This document shows, in pieces, positions 44,781 through 55,646 of a stretch of DNA of 64,000 bases. A model generated the notes under the pieces. The model ran no database searches. It saw only the letters and a list, made by a program, of their open reading frames with translations, and had not been told where the DNA came from. The stretch is from Macrothele yani (lineage: Eukaryota; Arthropoda; Arachnida; Araneae; Macrothelidae). Every line of letters begins with the position of its first letter. Position 1 is the first letter of the stretch. The position numbers and the translations under genes are program-made. The stretch covers positions 73,783,349 to 73,847,348 of the forward strand of contig CM076991.1 in NCBI GenBank assembly GCA_039090855.1. Reading direction: 5' to 3'.

Positions 44781-45317
44781 ACATTCTACTACTTTGGTTG
44801 GAAGTATAGTTTTATGAGGATTTTTTTCTAATTTGAATTAATTTTCTCTCAACAATATTATTTTTGAACACATATCATTGCTCCTTTGTTTCTGTAATGC
44901 TTCAAAACCATCTTGATAGCTGTTTACTTTTGTTGCTACTGGTTTTGAATTTAATGTTCACTTTGAATTTTGTAGCTGTTTGTTCCCAAATGGCAAGAGT
45001 AATAGACCAATTTTTGTATTTGCTAGTTGAGTCTGTATCTTCAGATTTCTCTGAATGAATAATCTTTTCTAAGCAATTAAATTAGAGAGCCACAAACCAA
45101 TATTTCTATTCACTGACGGATTAATATTTTTCCGATTAGGCCAGTGCTTCCTAATTAGCCTTTCTCTGAATTATGGATCTCTTCTATTATCATATTGTTA
45201 AGGGCAACAGATTAAAGGCTGGATCACATAGCTACGCTGTGTAGAAAAGCCGTACAAACTGTCACAGTTTGATTGTACACATTTTTTCAGCGATGTATGT
45301 ATGTATATATATATATA
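44781..45317. other. No recognisable gene
   Basis: AT-rich; only a 64-codon frame rich in leucine and valine (44,864-45,058). A TATATA run at 45,303-45,317 borders the Tc1 remnant. Confidence 0.4.
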
Positions 45318-45725
45318 CTGGTCACAAGAAGTTAGGGATATTGCATGAAGTGAAGCCACGTAACATAAACGCCAGAGTGTGTTTACAAAAACAATTCAAT
45401 GGGCAATTTCTGCTCACAACAAGTAGTACCACAATATAGACAAAAGTGTATATTCAGAGAATGTCCAAACCTCTAGATTTCAGTATCCAGTAACACTACC
45501 TATGTGTCGAAGAACGTCTTGACACCTACGAAGCATACTTGCAGTGACATTATTGATTAGTGTTTGGTGCAGTTAGTCCCATATTAGTCAACACATTACA
45601 GAGGTCTGCCAGTATACTGGGGTATGGAATGCGGTTATCTAAACGTTGCTGTATAGATTCCCAAAGTTTCTTAGTAGTATTAAGGTCAGACCTGAGGTAG
45701 CTGTAAAGATTCGATCTTGTGGTTT
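45318..45725 (-). pseudogene. Tc1-like transposase, C-terminal fragment
   Basis: Minus strand: SDLNTTKKLWESIQQRLDNR, IPYPSILADLCNVLTNM and, after a stop and frameshift, SRRSSTHR. It matches the C-terminus SPDLNPIENLWE of Tc1-like transposases, but the third catalytic position is lost (TTKK for PIEN). The 3' TIR-like end CTGGTCACAAGAAGTTAGGG follows TA at 45,316. The 5' part is missing, replaced at about 45,730 by an unrelated terminal-repeat sequence. Confidence 0.7.
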
Positions 45726-45734
45726 TCCAGCCAG

Positions 45735-45985
45735 TGCCGGTCCAAGGGGTAGGCCAGGTGGTAAATGTGTAGATTAGCGTCCTAAATTATTTCGTTGAAA
45801 AAATTTTAATACCTGGAAAAAAGTGCGATGTACAGATTTTAGTGTATGGAAATTAATGTCAAATGGTGCAAAAATTGCATATTTTAAATGTGTTTTAAAG
45901 ATATATTTTTTTCGTAATATTGACCTGTGAGTCTGACGCTCTGAAGAGAAGCTGCGGTAGGCCTAATGTATTGTTCCGGCAAAGA
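45735..45985 (+). repeat. Inverted-repeat pair B, left arm
   Basis: Pairs with 47,318-47,565: TTAGCGTCCTAAATTATTT with AAATAATTTAGGACGCTAA, GGAAATTAATGTCAAATGGTG with CACCATTTGCCATTAATTTCC, GCATATTTTAAATGTGTTTTAAAGA with its complement, and AAGAGAAGCTGCGGTAGGCC with GGCCTACCGCAGCGTCTCTT. The outer end CAGTGCCGGTCCAAGGGG resembles an hAT-type terminus. Confidence 0.8.
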
Positions 45986-46589
45986 ATGTGAAGCTTTGGT
46001 CCTTTAAAAGGAAGGTTTGTTGCTGTGCCAAAATGATGGGCGGAAGAGTACAAGAGAAAGAGGGTATGTTGTTGGCAGGAGAGCAATAAATGTAGTTGTA
46101 CGCTACAGAAAATAGGTCCACAGCATCCACCCTTTATTTTGTTGTATCCTGTATGTTGTTGGCAGGAAAAACCGGGGAAAAAAACTCTTCGATTTGCAAA
46201 AGATGTGTATGAGTAAGATAGAAACTGGCCTGCAAACAAGCTATTAACACAGGAGAACCAAAAGTGCAGTGACGCAGCAAATCAGCTATGAATGGAAGCA
46301 GTTCAAACCAGAACCGAAAGTTATAGTTCCCCAGTTTCCTGTACAACATAGAAAAGCATGTTAATACTTTCTATTTTGAATCAAGGAATCGTATGCGAAA
46401 GAACGAAACATTTCTCAACATCGCTTTAAAAACTATGACAAAACATGAACGAACTATATTGTGTAGCGTATGAGTATAACACGGCTCGCTCTCGTGGTAA
46501 CAAAATACGCGCTTGGACTTGTAGTCGTCCGCGCGTGAATTAAACGCTGCAGCGAATCTTCCTTTCAATGAAGCAAAGCCGTCACCGTA
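45986..46589. other. Interior of inverted pair B; no recognised protein
   Basis: Minus-strand frames of 114 and 90 codons (45,895-46,239 and 46,371-46,643) have no motif I recognise. A 16-bp phrase TATGTTGTTGGCAGGA occurs at about 46,066 and again at 46,152. Confidence 0.4.
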
Positions 46590-47300
46590 GCGATGCGCAG
46601 AGTCACACAATATAGACGTACGCCATACGTGGATAGTTTGCAAATTATTAGCAAATTTTGCAGATAGTTTTTGCTTGTAGATTAAAAAATAAAAATGTTA
46701 TTACAGCAATTAAAAACACTAAGGTTTTATTAAGATTAATATATTTAATTCTATCTTAACATGAGAATGTTCAACTATTTTTCACATCTTCCGATAGAGT
46801 TATTTTGTTTTTGCAGAAGTTTCTGGCCTCTTGATTTTATCAAGGCCTGTTCTCAATATTTAGGAACTGTAACAAAAGTTTCATTTACACAAAGATTTTT
46901 TTATTTTATTTTCAGGTTACTCTTGCAGTTGCCAGTTATTAAAATAAAATATTTTCCTTATATATTTTATAAGTACTATTTTTGAATTAAGTTAAAGATG
47001 CTATATATAATTTTTGAAGGTTCATTAACAGAACTGCTTTTCTTGATAAAAAAATTAGTCTCTTGTTTTTATGAGGTTCATAGTCCAAAAATTTTTAAGT
47101 TTTGGCCTTAAGATCCATTTTACACACATTTTTGCGGATTCAGTCGTAATGTCCTTTTGCCCTCTCTGGAATCTGTAATGTTCTAATAATTATTTACTGT
47201 TACATTTTTTCTTTAAATTATCTCGTTCCATTGTTATCGTGATTTGCGGGTTTGCAGCAAGTTTTCTGTTTCAATGGTTGTGTATGCAGTCACATTTTAT
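46590..47300 (-). repeat. Inverted-repeat pair A, right arm
   Basis: Reverse complement of 44,020-44,780 with the SINE removed; here an extra ~130-bp piece (46,660-46,790) interrupts the similarity instead. It continues directly into right arm B. Confidence 0.8.
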
Positions 47301-47317
47301 TTGTATGCACCTCTGGC

Positions 47318-47565
47318 GATGCATTAGGCCTACCGCAGCGTCTCTTCACAGCATCACACTCACAGTTCAATATTACGATAGAAAATCTTTAAAACACATT
47401 TAAAATATGAAATCTCTACACCATTTGCCATTAATTTCCGTACTCTAAAATCTTTACGTCACACTTTTTCTAGGTACTGACATTTTTCCGACTAAATAAT
47501 TTAGGACGCTAATATACATATTTACAGGCCAGGTAGCCAGCCACCAAATGGAAGGGATGCCCATG
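47318..47565 (-). repeat. Inverted-repeat pair B, right arm
   Basis: Reverse complement of 45,735-45,985. With the left arm it encloses about 1.8 kb and is likely the terminal inverted repeat of a decayed DNA transposon. The outer end near 47,555 (CCAGCCACCAAATGG) is diverged from the left end. Confidence 0.75.
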
Positions 47566-47952
47566 GATTTATAAATTTTCTTACATAGAAAAATTATCTG
47601 CTAACTTTTTTTTTCTTTTATGAGCTAGTCTGTATTTGCCACAAAAATGAAAGCTGAATACTCCTTTGTTGTTTCTCTGGCACATGTAGAGTTCCTATAT
47701 ATATATATATATACCACCACCAACAAGAAGCATTTTCGATTCTTGTGCGGGTTTTTTTCTGAGAATTCTTCTCTGATGCTTTAACGCATTTGGGTTTTCA
47801 GGGGGAAAAAATTTAACCTTTTTTTTTTGTTCGTTCCTGATGTTTGTTGAAATTTTTATATACACTTGAGTGGCCACTTTATTATGACTACCTGACAGTT
47901 TTAAACAAATGAGCTATGGCTGCACGCTGTTGCCGCCAGAGGGTGAGGCTAG

Positions 47953-47960
47953 TATAAAAG
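47953..47960 (+). promoter_or_regulatory. TATA box of the Tc1 transposase gene
   Basis: TATAAAAG lies 59 bp upstream of the transposase ATG at 48,012 and inside the element, within the normal range for a pol II promoter driving a short 5' leader. Confidence 0.5.
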
Positions 47961-48011
47961 GGGAAAGCTTAGTGCTTGCGACAGTAGAAGAAGTGATTTT
48001 TGGGTGACGAG

Positions 48012-49039
48012 ATGGGTAAAAAATGCAATTTGACGGACTTTCAACATGGGATGATTGTAAGAGCTCGGAGCCATGGAGCGAGTATCACTGAAACCGCCGC
48101 ATTCATGAAATGTTCCAGAGCCACTGTTGTCAAAGTGCTTAAAGACTGTACTGTCAGCCAAAAAACTGGGTCTCTACGTGCAACGTGTGGTCGTCATCGA
48201 CTAGTGACTGCTCGGGCGGAACGGAGAGTGTCCAGACTGGTAATAGGCAACAGTGCAGCAATTACAGACCATCTTAATCAAGGATCCCTCAAATGATCTG
48301 TGCACGCACTGTTCGCCGTACACTGCACGGATGGGATATGGCAGCCGAAGGCCTGTTCGAACACCTTTGCTGTCTGCAGTTAACAAGAGAAAATGTCTCC
48401 ACTTTGCACAGGAGCATAAGGATTGGACAGTCGATAATTGGAAAAAAATTATTTGGTCCGATGAATCACGTTTTCAGTTGCACCATGCCTATGGCCGAGT
48501 GAGAATTTGGCGGAAACAGCACGAAAGCATAGACCCCAATTGCATTGCTACAACCCTTCAAGCTGGTGGAGGCAGCGTTATGGTTTGGGGAATGTTTTTC
48601 TGGCATGATTTGGGCCCTTTAATTCGTGTTGATCAACGTCTGACTGGCACATCATATCTAAACATCGTTGCAGACCAAGTACATCCTGTCATGTGGATGG
48701 TTTATCCCAATGGCGATGGCTACTTTCAACGAGATAATGCCTCTTGCCATAGTGCTCGTATTGTACAAGATTGGTTTCAGGAAAATGCCGGTTAGTTTGC
48801 TTAGCTGGCCCCCACAATCTCCAGATCTCAACCCCATTGAGAATTTGTGGGATGAAGTTGAACAAGCCATCAAACAGCTGGATACACAACCCTGCAATTT
48901 CACACTCCTGGAAAGTGCTATTCATCAAGCATGGTCTTAGATTCCAGAAACCACCTATCAACATCTCGTGGAGTCCATGCCACGAAGAATCTACATCGAC
49001 GCAGTATTAAAGGCAAAAGGTGGCCCAACGAAGTACTGA
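48012..49039 (+). pseudogene. Tc1-like transposase, three frameshifts
   Basis: Start at 48,012 (MGKKCNLTDFQHGMIVRARS). SITETAAFMKCSRATVVKVL is the helix-turn-helix; GRHRLVTARAERRVSRLV follows. The frame shifts near 48,290 into a frame with CARTVRRTLHG and again into GYGSRRPVRTPLLSAVNKRK. Catalytic blocks are WSDESRFQLHHAYGRVRIWR (D), GGGSVMVWGMFFWHDLGPL, TSYLNIVADQVHPVMWMVYP, FQRDNASCHSARIVQDWF (D) and, after a third shift near 48,790, SPDLNPIENLWDEVEQAI (E). The C-terminus is KAKGGPTKY. All three acidic residues are present and the size is about 342 codons. A recently dead copy. Confidence 0.9.
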
Positions 49040-49071
49040 GGGGGTGGTCATAATAAAGTGGCAACTCAGTG

Positions 49072-49189
49072 TATAACAAATAAGGCTTGAGTGACAAGCC
49101 TTATTGTTATGTACATCTTGGAAATAAATCCCAAATTCCCACAGCCTAGGGTAAAGCGAAAAAAAAACACTTTTTACTATGAAAACTGC
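49072..49189. other. Short AT-rich link
   Basis: Contains a 12-bp inverted repeat, AATAAGGCTTGA / GTGACAAGCCTTATT, near 49,078-49,107. No coding signal. Confidence 0.4.
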
Positions 49190-49770
49190 AACAAAGCTCC
49201 TACAGATTGCGAACCATATATAAATCAATGGTTTTCTATCCACTCATTGGTAGCGCATTGTTTGCCATTCAGGAAAGATTTACTCAGTTGCAAAAACTTT
49301 CCAACGCTTCGGGTTTCCTTTATAATTTGAAGAAATTGCCTGACAGGGGATTCTTTAAAAGAAAAGTGTATTCATTTAGAAAAATTCCTTAAGGATGCTG
49401 ACAGTGAAGAAAAAGATATCGATGGGGAGCAACTGTTTGAAGAGCTGAGGCATATTTGCAGGCACTTATGAGCAAATGCAGCTCAGCTACTGCAATAGAA
49501 GCTCTAAACTTCATATTCCAGTATGATATGGTTCATTGTTGTCCCAACAGTAGGATTTGCTTTCGAATATTGCAATTCCTGTCTGTAGAAAGCGGGAAAA
49601 GAAGTTTTAATAAATTAAAGCTGATAGACTTTTTTGAGATCTACAACGATGCAGGAACAGCTATCAGCTTTATCCATCATTTCTATTGAAAACGATATTG
49701 CACAAAAAAATTCTGAAGCAAAGAAGAGGTTTTTGCAAAGTAAAGCCAGACATGAAAGTTTCATGTAAAT
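49190..49770 (+). pseudogene. hAT transposase C-terminal (dimerisation) fragment
   Basis: In shifting plus frames: SGFLYNLKKLPDR, HLEKFLKDADSEEKDIDGEQ, LFEELRHICRHL, VHCCPNSRICFRILQFLSVE then SGKRSFNKLKLI, and SALSIISIENDIAQKNSEAK. The SGKRSFNKLKLI block matches the hAT C-terminal dimerisation domain (usually SGERSFSKLKLIK), as in hAT-derived ZMYM1-like proteins, and IISIENDIA matches the usual MISIEHEIA. The catalytic domain is missing to the left, where the Tc1 at 47.9-49.1 kb lies. Several stops. Confidence 0.75.
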
Positions 49771-50639
49771 AACACAAACAACTATGTATGATTCAGTCAT
49801 TTTGTGAGTAAAATTATCATTATTATATTGGACTATTTATTTGTAGCATAGCATATAATAGTGAGTTAGTGACATATCTACTTAGCATGCGAAGTTGAGA
49901 TTAGAGCTATTTGCTGTGTTTGGGTCCATACTGCAAAAAAAAAAAAAGAAATGGGAGGGGGAATCAAAGGAGTCTTTCCGGCTGTCGGAAAAAAAAACAG
50001 AAAAAGTTGAATGCCATGATGACAGCACTTTCAATAGGTTTCATCAGTGGTTAAGCTTTTTTCTCTTCCTTTTTTTTTTAAATTTTCATTCCAGTTAATT
50101 GTAACTGCAGCTTGTGCTCATTTTGGCTTTTCACTTTACTAGTAACTTGTTTTTGATTGTTTACTTCCCTTTTTGTTTCTTCTTGCTTGATTCTTAATAT
50201 ATATAAAGATAAATTAAAATTTGGGGGTATATCATAATATAATTTTATGAGCATAATTTAAAAAGTTTCCAGCACTAATTAGGGCAAATTTTTAGTGTGA
50301 TTTGCATTAAGAAATAATAGGGCATTCAAAACAGTTGAATTATATAAAGAAATTGCACAAATGATTTTTTTTTCTTTTTAAATTTTACTCAGGTTTGGTT
50401 ATTCATGGCTGTAGTTAGGAATGTTAGGGATGTTATGCAAAACACAGGTGAGTGTAAATTAAGTACAACCTCCTGTAGCTTTAAAACTTGAGCTTATATC
50501 CCTCAGATCAGTATTTCCCCTCCTACCAGTAGATCTCTCTGTAGAGTACAACTGGATCACCCTGTGAAAGTAAACCAACTTGGTGACTTCACCAAGTTGG
50601 TAAATATAATATTAGTGGAATTAAAGGATTAAACCATGT
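49771..50639. other. No recognisable gene; one hairpin
   Basis: A 67-codon frame at 49,895-50,098 is lysine/serine-rich and low complexity. A perfect palindrome lies at 50,574-50,601. Confidence 0.4.
50574..50601. repeat. Perfect 13-bp palindrome with 2-nt centre
   Basis: ACCAACTTGGTGA, CT, then the exact complement. It precedes the PLE-like terminal sequence at 50,640 by about 40 bp. Confidence 0.95.
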
Positions 50640-51830
50640 GTGAAATTATAGAATAAATAAGCAACATTTATTCACAATTAAATAATTTATTTTAAGATCT
50701 ATAGTTTTGTTGAGCCTTTAGCTCGGCTTCATCAGGACAAAAGGAGCATAAACATTCATATGTGACATCATCAGGTAGTTGATGATCATGGATTTTGGTG
50801 AATTGTCTCCATGCAATTGAAAGAAATCGAGTAGGTGTCATGTTGTTGACAAGTCATAAAGAAAAGTCATGGAAACAAATTGGTGTTTTCTACCCAAGTA
50901 TATCTTGCAGTACATCTATGCGTTACAGAGGATTCCTTGCAGAAAAAGCTAGATTTTTGCCGCCGCAGTGGTCTAAGCACTGGCTTATGACTGTTCGGTT
51001 CTTCTAAGTGGGTTGGGTTCGAATCCCAGTGAGGCATGGATGTTGTGTTTGTCTTACGGCACTGGGTCTCTTCCTTCCCTGGAACCAGTGACCCTAAATT
51101 AGGGACAGGCGACTGCTTATAGCCCATTGAGTTGCTCACCATGGTCAGTAAACACAAAAACAAAAAAATAAAAAAAGTTTCATTTTTTTTTTTAAAGAAA
51201 TTGTGGCACACACAGGATATAGATTGTCCTTTTGTTGTAGACAAAGCTGTCCAGAAATTTAGGAACTTTCAAATGTTTAAATTTCAAAGTTATTTTGAAA
51301 TCTATAAACAAGGCGAATTTTTATGGATCAAAAGACTACGTTGAAGACATAATTGGGGAATTTATCAGATCGCTTGTGAATGTGGACTTTCATGTATAGG
51401 ACAGATCCGTAGGGCTTTTAAGTTTTCATGTGAAGGAACACATGACTTATGTATGGAACTGAAGAAGTAGTCTATAGCCCAACATTGTCATGAAAATAAC
51501 CAGATTTTTTTTTAATGCTACGCTTATTGATAAACCTGATTTGACTATCAAGCTTAATATATTAGAAGCTTTCCACATATAGTGCAACTGCTCATGGCTT
51601 GTCAACGACATGACATCTACTAGATTTCTTTCAAACACGTGGAAACAACTTGCCAAAAGCAGTGACTGTCAGAATGCTGATGATGTCACGATGATTTGAA
51701 CCTTTGCACACCATTTGTCCTAATGAAGCCAAGCCAAATGCTCAGTGAAACTACAGTAGATTTAAAATCTTAAAATAAAATATTTAATTGCGAATAAACA
51801 TTGCTTATTTAAAATATTCTATCTCTACAG
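50640..51830 (+). mobile_element. Second Penelope-like element remnant with inverted ends
   Basis: Outer parts 50,640-50,870 and 51,590-51,825 are inverted copies, for example GGACAAAAGGAGC..AAACATTC with its diverged complement, GACATCATCAGG with GCTGATGATGTC, and TTCTTTCAATTG/TTTCTTTCAAACACG. The right copy follows a GIY-YIG fragment (NWGIYQIACECGLSCIGQIR, 51,351-51,410, then SIAQHCHENNQIFF), so the element is a PLE: GIY is kept while YIG has become CIG. The terminal sequence contains CTGATGAAG (minus strand, left copy) or CTAATGAAG and GTGAAAC (right copy), as in PLE tails with hammerhead motifs. The RT is gone. A SINE is inserted between the two ends. Confidence 0.7.
50959..51178 (+). mobile_element. 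tRNA-derived SINE, slightly 5'-deleted
   Basis: Starts GCCGCCGCAGTGGTCTAAGC with part of the A-box lost, has the B-box GGTTCGAATCC, the standard body (CTGGAACCAGTGACCCTAAA) and an A-rich tail CACAAAAACAAAAAAATAAA. Target duplication unclear. Confidence 0.92.
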
Positions 51831-52064
51831 CCCAAGTATATTGAAGTCATAAAACATATTTGGGAATTACTTAGAACAAAAACATAACGTACAAGAGCAT
51901 TAACCAGAAAAGAAATCATGCGTTTCTTTGGAAAAAAAATAAAATAAGTTTGCAGTGGGTGTTTTTTTTTGGGTTTTTTTTAAGTAACCCCCCCTCACAC
52001 ACCTGTTTATTGGAGGGGGTAAAATCCTGCTTGATCTGCATTTCCATTCGGTAGAAATTTTGTG
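51831..52064. other. No recognisable gene
   Basis: T-rich and A-rich runs only; the frame of the adjacent Tc1 scrap runs into this sequence after the element breaks off. Confidence 0.4.
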
Positions 52065-52179
52065 TGTAGCTGGCTTGCAAAACTCCTAAAGCAGCAACTG
52101 CATCAATCTGCCGTACACCTGCATGTAACATGTCAACAGCCCTATTTCTGATGTCAATACTTAAATGTCGTCTGGACAT
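52065..52179 (-). pseudogene. Tc1-like transposase, N-terminal scrap
   Basis: Starts at 52,179: MSRRHLSIDIRNRAVDMLHA, GVRQIDAVAALGVLQAS, which matches the first helices of a Tc1-like DNA-binding domain. The similarity stops at about 52,065, inside the first helix-turn-helix; the rest of the 87-codon frame is unrelated low-complexity sequence. Confidence 0.7.
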
Positions 52180-52291
52180 CTTTTCAAGTTAATCCTACTC
52201 TGAAGGAAATGCATTCAGCAAACTTGTAGTCCAAGCAGTGAGACGACCTGTTTTCTACTTCTCGGAAGCTACTTTTATCGGAGCTTGCGCG

Positions 52292-52322
<31 letters not shown>

Positions 52323-52433
52323 CACATGATGTGTCATGATGCTAATTTATGCTGATAACCTATCTCCTGTAGTCACTAAATATGCATATCACCATGTTTC
52401 CCTTTTGAAACCATAATATCCCAAACTTTTTGT
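52180..52433. other. No gene; contains microsatellite
   Basis: Includes the (GC)n(AC)n tract at 52,287-52,322 and then AT-rich sequence up to the target duplication of the RTE element. Confidence 0.6.
52287..52322. repeat. Compound (GC)n(AC)n microsatellite
   Basis: About seven GC units followed by about eleven AC units. Confidence 0.9.
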
Positions 52434-52446
52434 GAGTACTGTATAT
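52434..52446. repeat. Target-site duplication, left copy (RTE)
   Basis: GAGTACTGTATAT, identical to 55,634-55,646. It touches the 3' tail of the full-length RTE copy. Confidence 0.8.
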
Positions 52447-55400
52447 CATCATCATCATTGTCAACCATTATCAATCCACTGCTGGACGAAAGTCTCCCCA
52501 AGTTTCCTCCACAACGGTCTGTCTTGTGCCAGTCTCCTCCATGTCACTCCCGCATACTTTCGAATTTCATCCACCCATCTTCCATGTGGTCTTCTTCTGG
52601 GTCTTTTCCTGTCCCTTGGAATCCAATCTAAAATTTCGGCTGTCCATTGATGGTCTGTTCTTCTGGCAGTATGTCCAGCCCATTGCCATTTCAGGGATTT
52701 AACTCTGATCATGATGTCTTCCACTCTTGTCATTTTTCGGATCCACGTGTTCCTCTTCTTATCTCTCCTGGTTACACCAAGCATGCACCTCTCCATGCTA
52801 CTTTGAGTTGTCTGCAGCCTTTGTATGTCTCTTTTAGTTAAGGTCCACGTCTCTGCACCATACGTAAGCACTGGAAGGATGCATTGATCAAACACTTTTC
52901 TTTTAAGACATAATGGCATATTGCTCTTGAAAATTATGCTGTTTCTTCCAAAAGCTCTCCAGGCAAGTTTTGTACGCCGATTAATTTCTTCACCAATGTG
53001 ACCCTCACTTGATATCTGCTGTCCAAGATAAACGTACGTGTCTGTTGTCTCCAGCTTTTCTCCATCAATCGATAAATCTTCATTTCTTGTAAAAGCATTG
53101 TACATCACTTTTGTCTTCTGAAAGTTCATTTTTAATCCCACTTCTTTACTCTTGTCAGCAATTTCCTGGATCATACTCTGTAGCTCTGATGGGGTAGTTG
53201 CAAAAATGACTGTCATCAGCAAAACGAAGGTGGGTTAGATAATCTCCATTAATCTTTATCCCTTTGTTTTCCCAGTTCAGTGATTGAAAGACATTTTCCA
53301 ATGTGGCATTAAAGAGCTTCGGAGATATGGTGTCACCTTGTCTCACTCCTTTTCCAATTTTTATGTGTGTTGTATTTTCAAACAGCCGAATCTTTGCATT
53401 TTCATAGATGTTATTAATAATATTAATGTATGCATCTTCAATACCGCAGGATTTCAGAGCCATTGCAACTGCTGATGGTTTCACCGAATCAAAGGCTTTT
53501 TCATAATCGATAAAAGCCATGCACAATGGAAGTTCATATTCCCTCGCTCTTTCAATTAGTTCTCTCAGTACGTGGATATGATCTATTGTGCTGTAGCCAC
53601 TCCTGAATCCAGCTTGTTCTCTCGGTTGAGCCATGTCCAGTGTCACCTTCAAGCGGTGTGAAAGAACTTTAGTGAAGATTTTATAAACCACTGATGGGAG
53701 GCTGATAGGTCTGTAGTTCCTGAGATCCTCAATGTCACCTTTTTTATGTAGCAAGATCATTGTAGCGTTGTTCCAATCCTCAGGAATTTTCCCTTCATTA
53801 AGGCATCGAGTGAAAATTTGGGCGAGTACTGTTTCAATTTCTCCGCTTGCTTCTTGTATGATGTCTACAGTAATTCCATCTTCTCCTGGAGCTTTTCCCC
53901 GCTTCATGTTCTTGATTGCATGTGCAACTTCTGCTGGAAGAGACTGGAAGAACTCTGGTACTGGTACCCTTCATGATGTCTGGAGTACATGTATCATCCC
54001 TTTCATATAATTTGGAGTAGAAATCTTTCACTCTTGTCAAAATTTCGCCTCTATTTCTTGTTACAGAACCATCTTCTTTTCTCAGTGCCATAATCTGTTT
54101 TTCCCCTTACTGAGATGTCCCTTTGCTATCTTTAGGCTTTGGTTGTTTTCAATTGCTTTCCTTACTAGTTCACAGTTGAATTTCCATACGTCTTCAGTGA
54201 TACTTTTTCGTACTGTCTTGCATAGCTCTATATATTCCACTTTGGAAGTCACATCTTCTTTAGTTGTCCTCATCACTCTTCTTTTTTGCATCAACATTTT
54301 GGTTTTTCCTGATAATTTGTTCACATGCAATTTGTTCTTAGACCCAGCTAATTTTGTTGCTGTTTCCATAAGAGCTTTGGTTACTTTTCTGTTAACTTCA
54401 GAAATATCCCCTTCTTCCGATGTTAGGCCTTCTAAAGCAGAGAATCTGTTCTTCAGTTCCAATTTGAAGGTATTATGGTGTTTTTTAAGGTTGGTTATGT
54501 CAATATATTTTGTTTGTCTTATGTCAATATATTTTGTTTGTCTTATGAGCTTGCTACGTTCGAGTTTAGTGTTGAGGTGCATCTTACATCTCACCAATCT
54601 ATGGTCACTGCCTGTGTTGAACTTGTTTAGCACACTGCAGTCTTGTATGACGAATTTTTTTACACATAATAAAATAAATTTCACTTGTCGTCCCATTTGG
54701 ATGTCTCCATGTCCATTTCCTGTGTGGCTTTTTCTTGAAAAAGGAGTTCAAGATGAAAAACCCTTCTGCCTCTGCAAACTCTACGAGAGTATTTCCACGC
54801 TGGTTTCTGTTGCCGTGACCGAATTTACCTACTAAAGTTTCATTCTGTTGTCGTTGCCCTGTTTTTGCATTGAAATCTCCCATAATTATCTTCAAGTGCT
54901 GCTTACCTTTATTATTTAGATCACGAATTTCCTCATAAAATTCTTCAATTTCTTCTTCAGCATGACTTGTGGTGGGTGCATAAGTTTGAATAATCTGAGC
55001 CTGGTTAATCTCGAGAGTTGGATAACGAGTCGTGCAGCTCTGTCAGAGGAACTTACAACTTTATCCTTCAGTTTCTTGTTTATTATAAATCCAACACCAC
55101 TAGTTCTGCCAGTATCTGTCCCACGATAGTAGAAGAGATGTCCACTTTTCAGTTCAATGAGGTCTTCTCCTTTTCTCCTTACCTCACTTAGCCCGACGAT
55201 GTCCCACTTGATCCTTTGTAGTTCCTCTTCCAATTCAAGAAGCCTTGAATCAGAAGATAGGGAGCGTCCGTTATACGTGGCCAAGGTCAGCATCAGATGG
55301 CAGCCTAGTCCGGTCCTCCGGGGATTCTTAGCACCCTCTGCCTTCATGTCGCACTGGCCGCTGCCTTGGCCAGGTACATTCCAGCTGCCGGAGACTGAGG

Positions 55401-55633
55401 GCCAAGATTTAAGTTGTGGAATCATTTTGGAGGGTTTGGCCATAACTCACCACGCTGGGCAAGCGGGTTGGTGAGTGTGGGATAGCATTTCCTCTAATCC
55501 CGATGGTATAGTTATACCGCTATTGGCGGTCGTCAGAGCCCCTTTAGTGGGAACAGGATGTACCACGAGAAGGCGGGGTTGACATTTGTCAAGGAGAGGC
55601 TGTGATGTTGCGCATCACCTGACCTTACATCCC
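52447..55633 (-). mobile_element. RTE-type non-LTR retrotransposon, full length (3.19 kb)
   Basis: Bounded by identical 13-bp repeats, with a (GAT)n 3' tail (on the minus strand GACAATGATGATGATGAT) and a 5' untranslated region of about 190 bp. It has one long coding region with endonuclease and reverse transcriptase, the RTE layout, and the length expected for RTE. Other copies in this window (7,697; 8,163; 55,647) end in the same tail. Order of transcription is from 55,633 down to 52,447. Confidence 0.92.
52461..55443 (-). pseudogene. RTE endonuclease-reverse transcriptase, broken
   Basis: From 55,443: an AP endonuclease (TLATYNGRSLSSDSRLLELE, WDIVGLSEVRRKGEDLIEL, RTSGVGFIINKKLKD; after a shift IIMGDFNAKTGQ and KWTWRHPNGTTSEI; in another frame GSDHRLVRCKMHL). 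Then a linker with a 27-bp tandem duplication (IRQTKYID twice), and the RT: MKRGKAPGEDGITVDIIQEA, LLHKKGDIEDLRNYRPISLP, QAGFRSGYSTIDHIHVLREL, MAFIDYEKAFDSV, GVRQGDTISPKLFNA and LTHLRFADD. A 2-bp deletion just after the catalytic FADD (near 53,213) shifts the frame; the rest (LGQQISSEGHIGEEINRRTK to WIDNG) continues in another frame to the stop at 52,461. At least five shifts, so inactive. RTE proteins bind and nick DNA and reverse-transcribe their own RNA. Confidence 0.92.
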
Positions 55634-55646
55634 GAGTACTGTATAT
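55634..55646. repeat. Target-site duplication, right copy (RTE)
   Basis: GAGTACTGTATAT, followed directly by ATATATATCATCATC, the tail of the next RTE copy. Confidence 0.8.

Larger units (their letters stand above)
47863..49071 (+). mobile_element. Tc1-like transposon with TIRs
   Basis: Left end CACTTGAGTGGCCACTTTAT after TA (47,861-47,862), right end complement CACTGAGTTGCCACTTTATT before TA (49,072-49,073); TIR similarity extends to TTATTATGACNACC, about 35 bp. Length 1,209 bp. The element carries a TATA box and one transposase frame, both on the plus strand. Confidence 0.95.
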
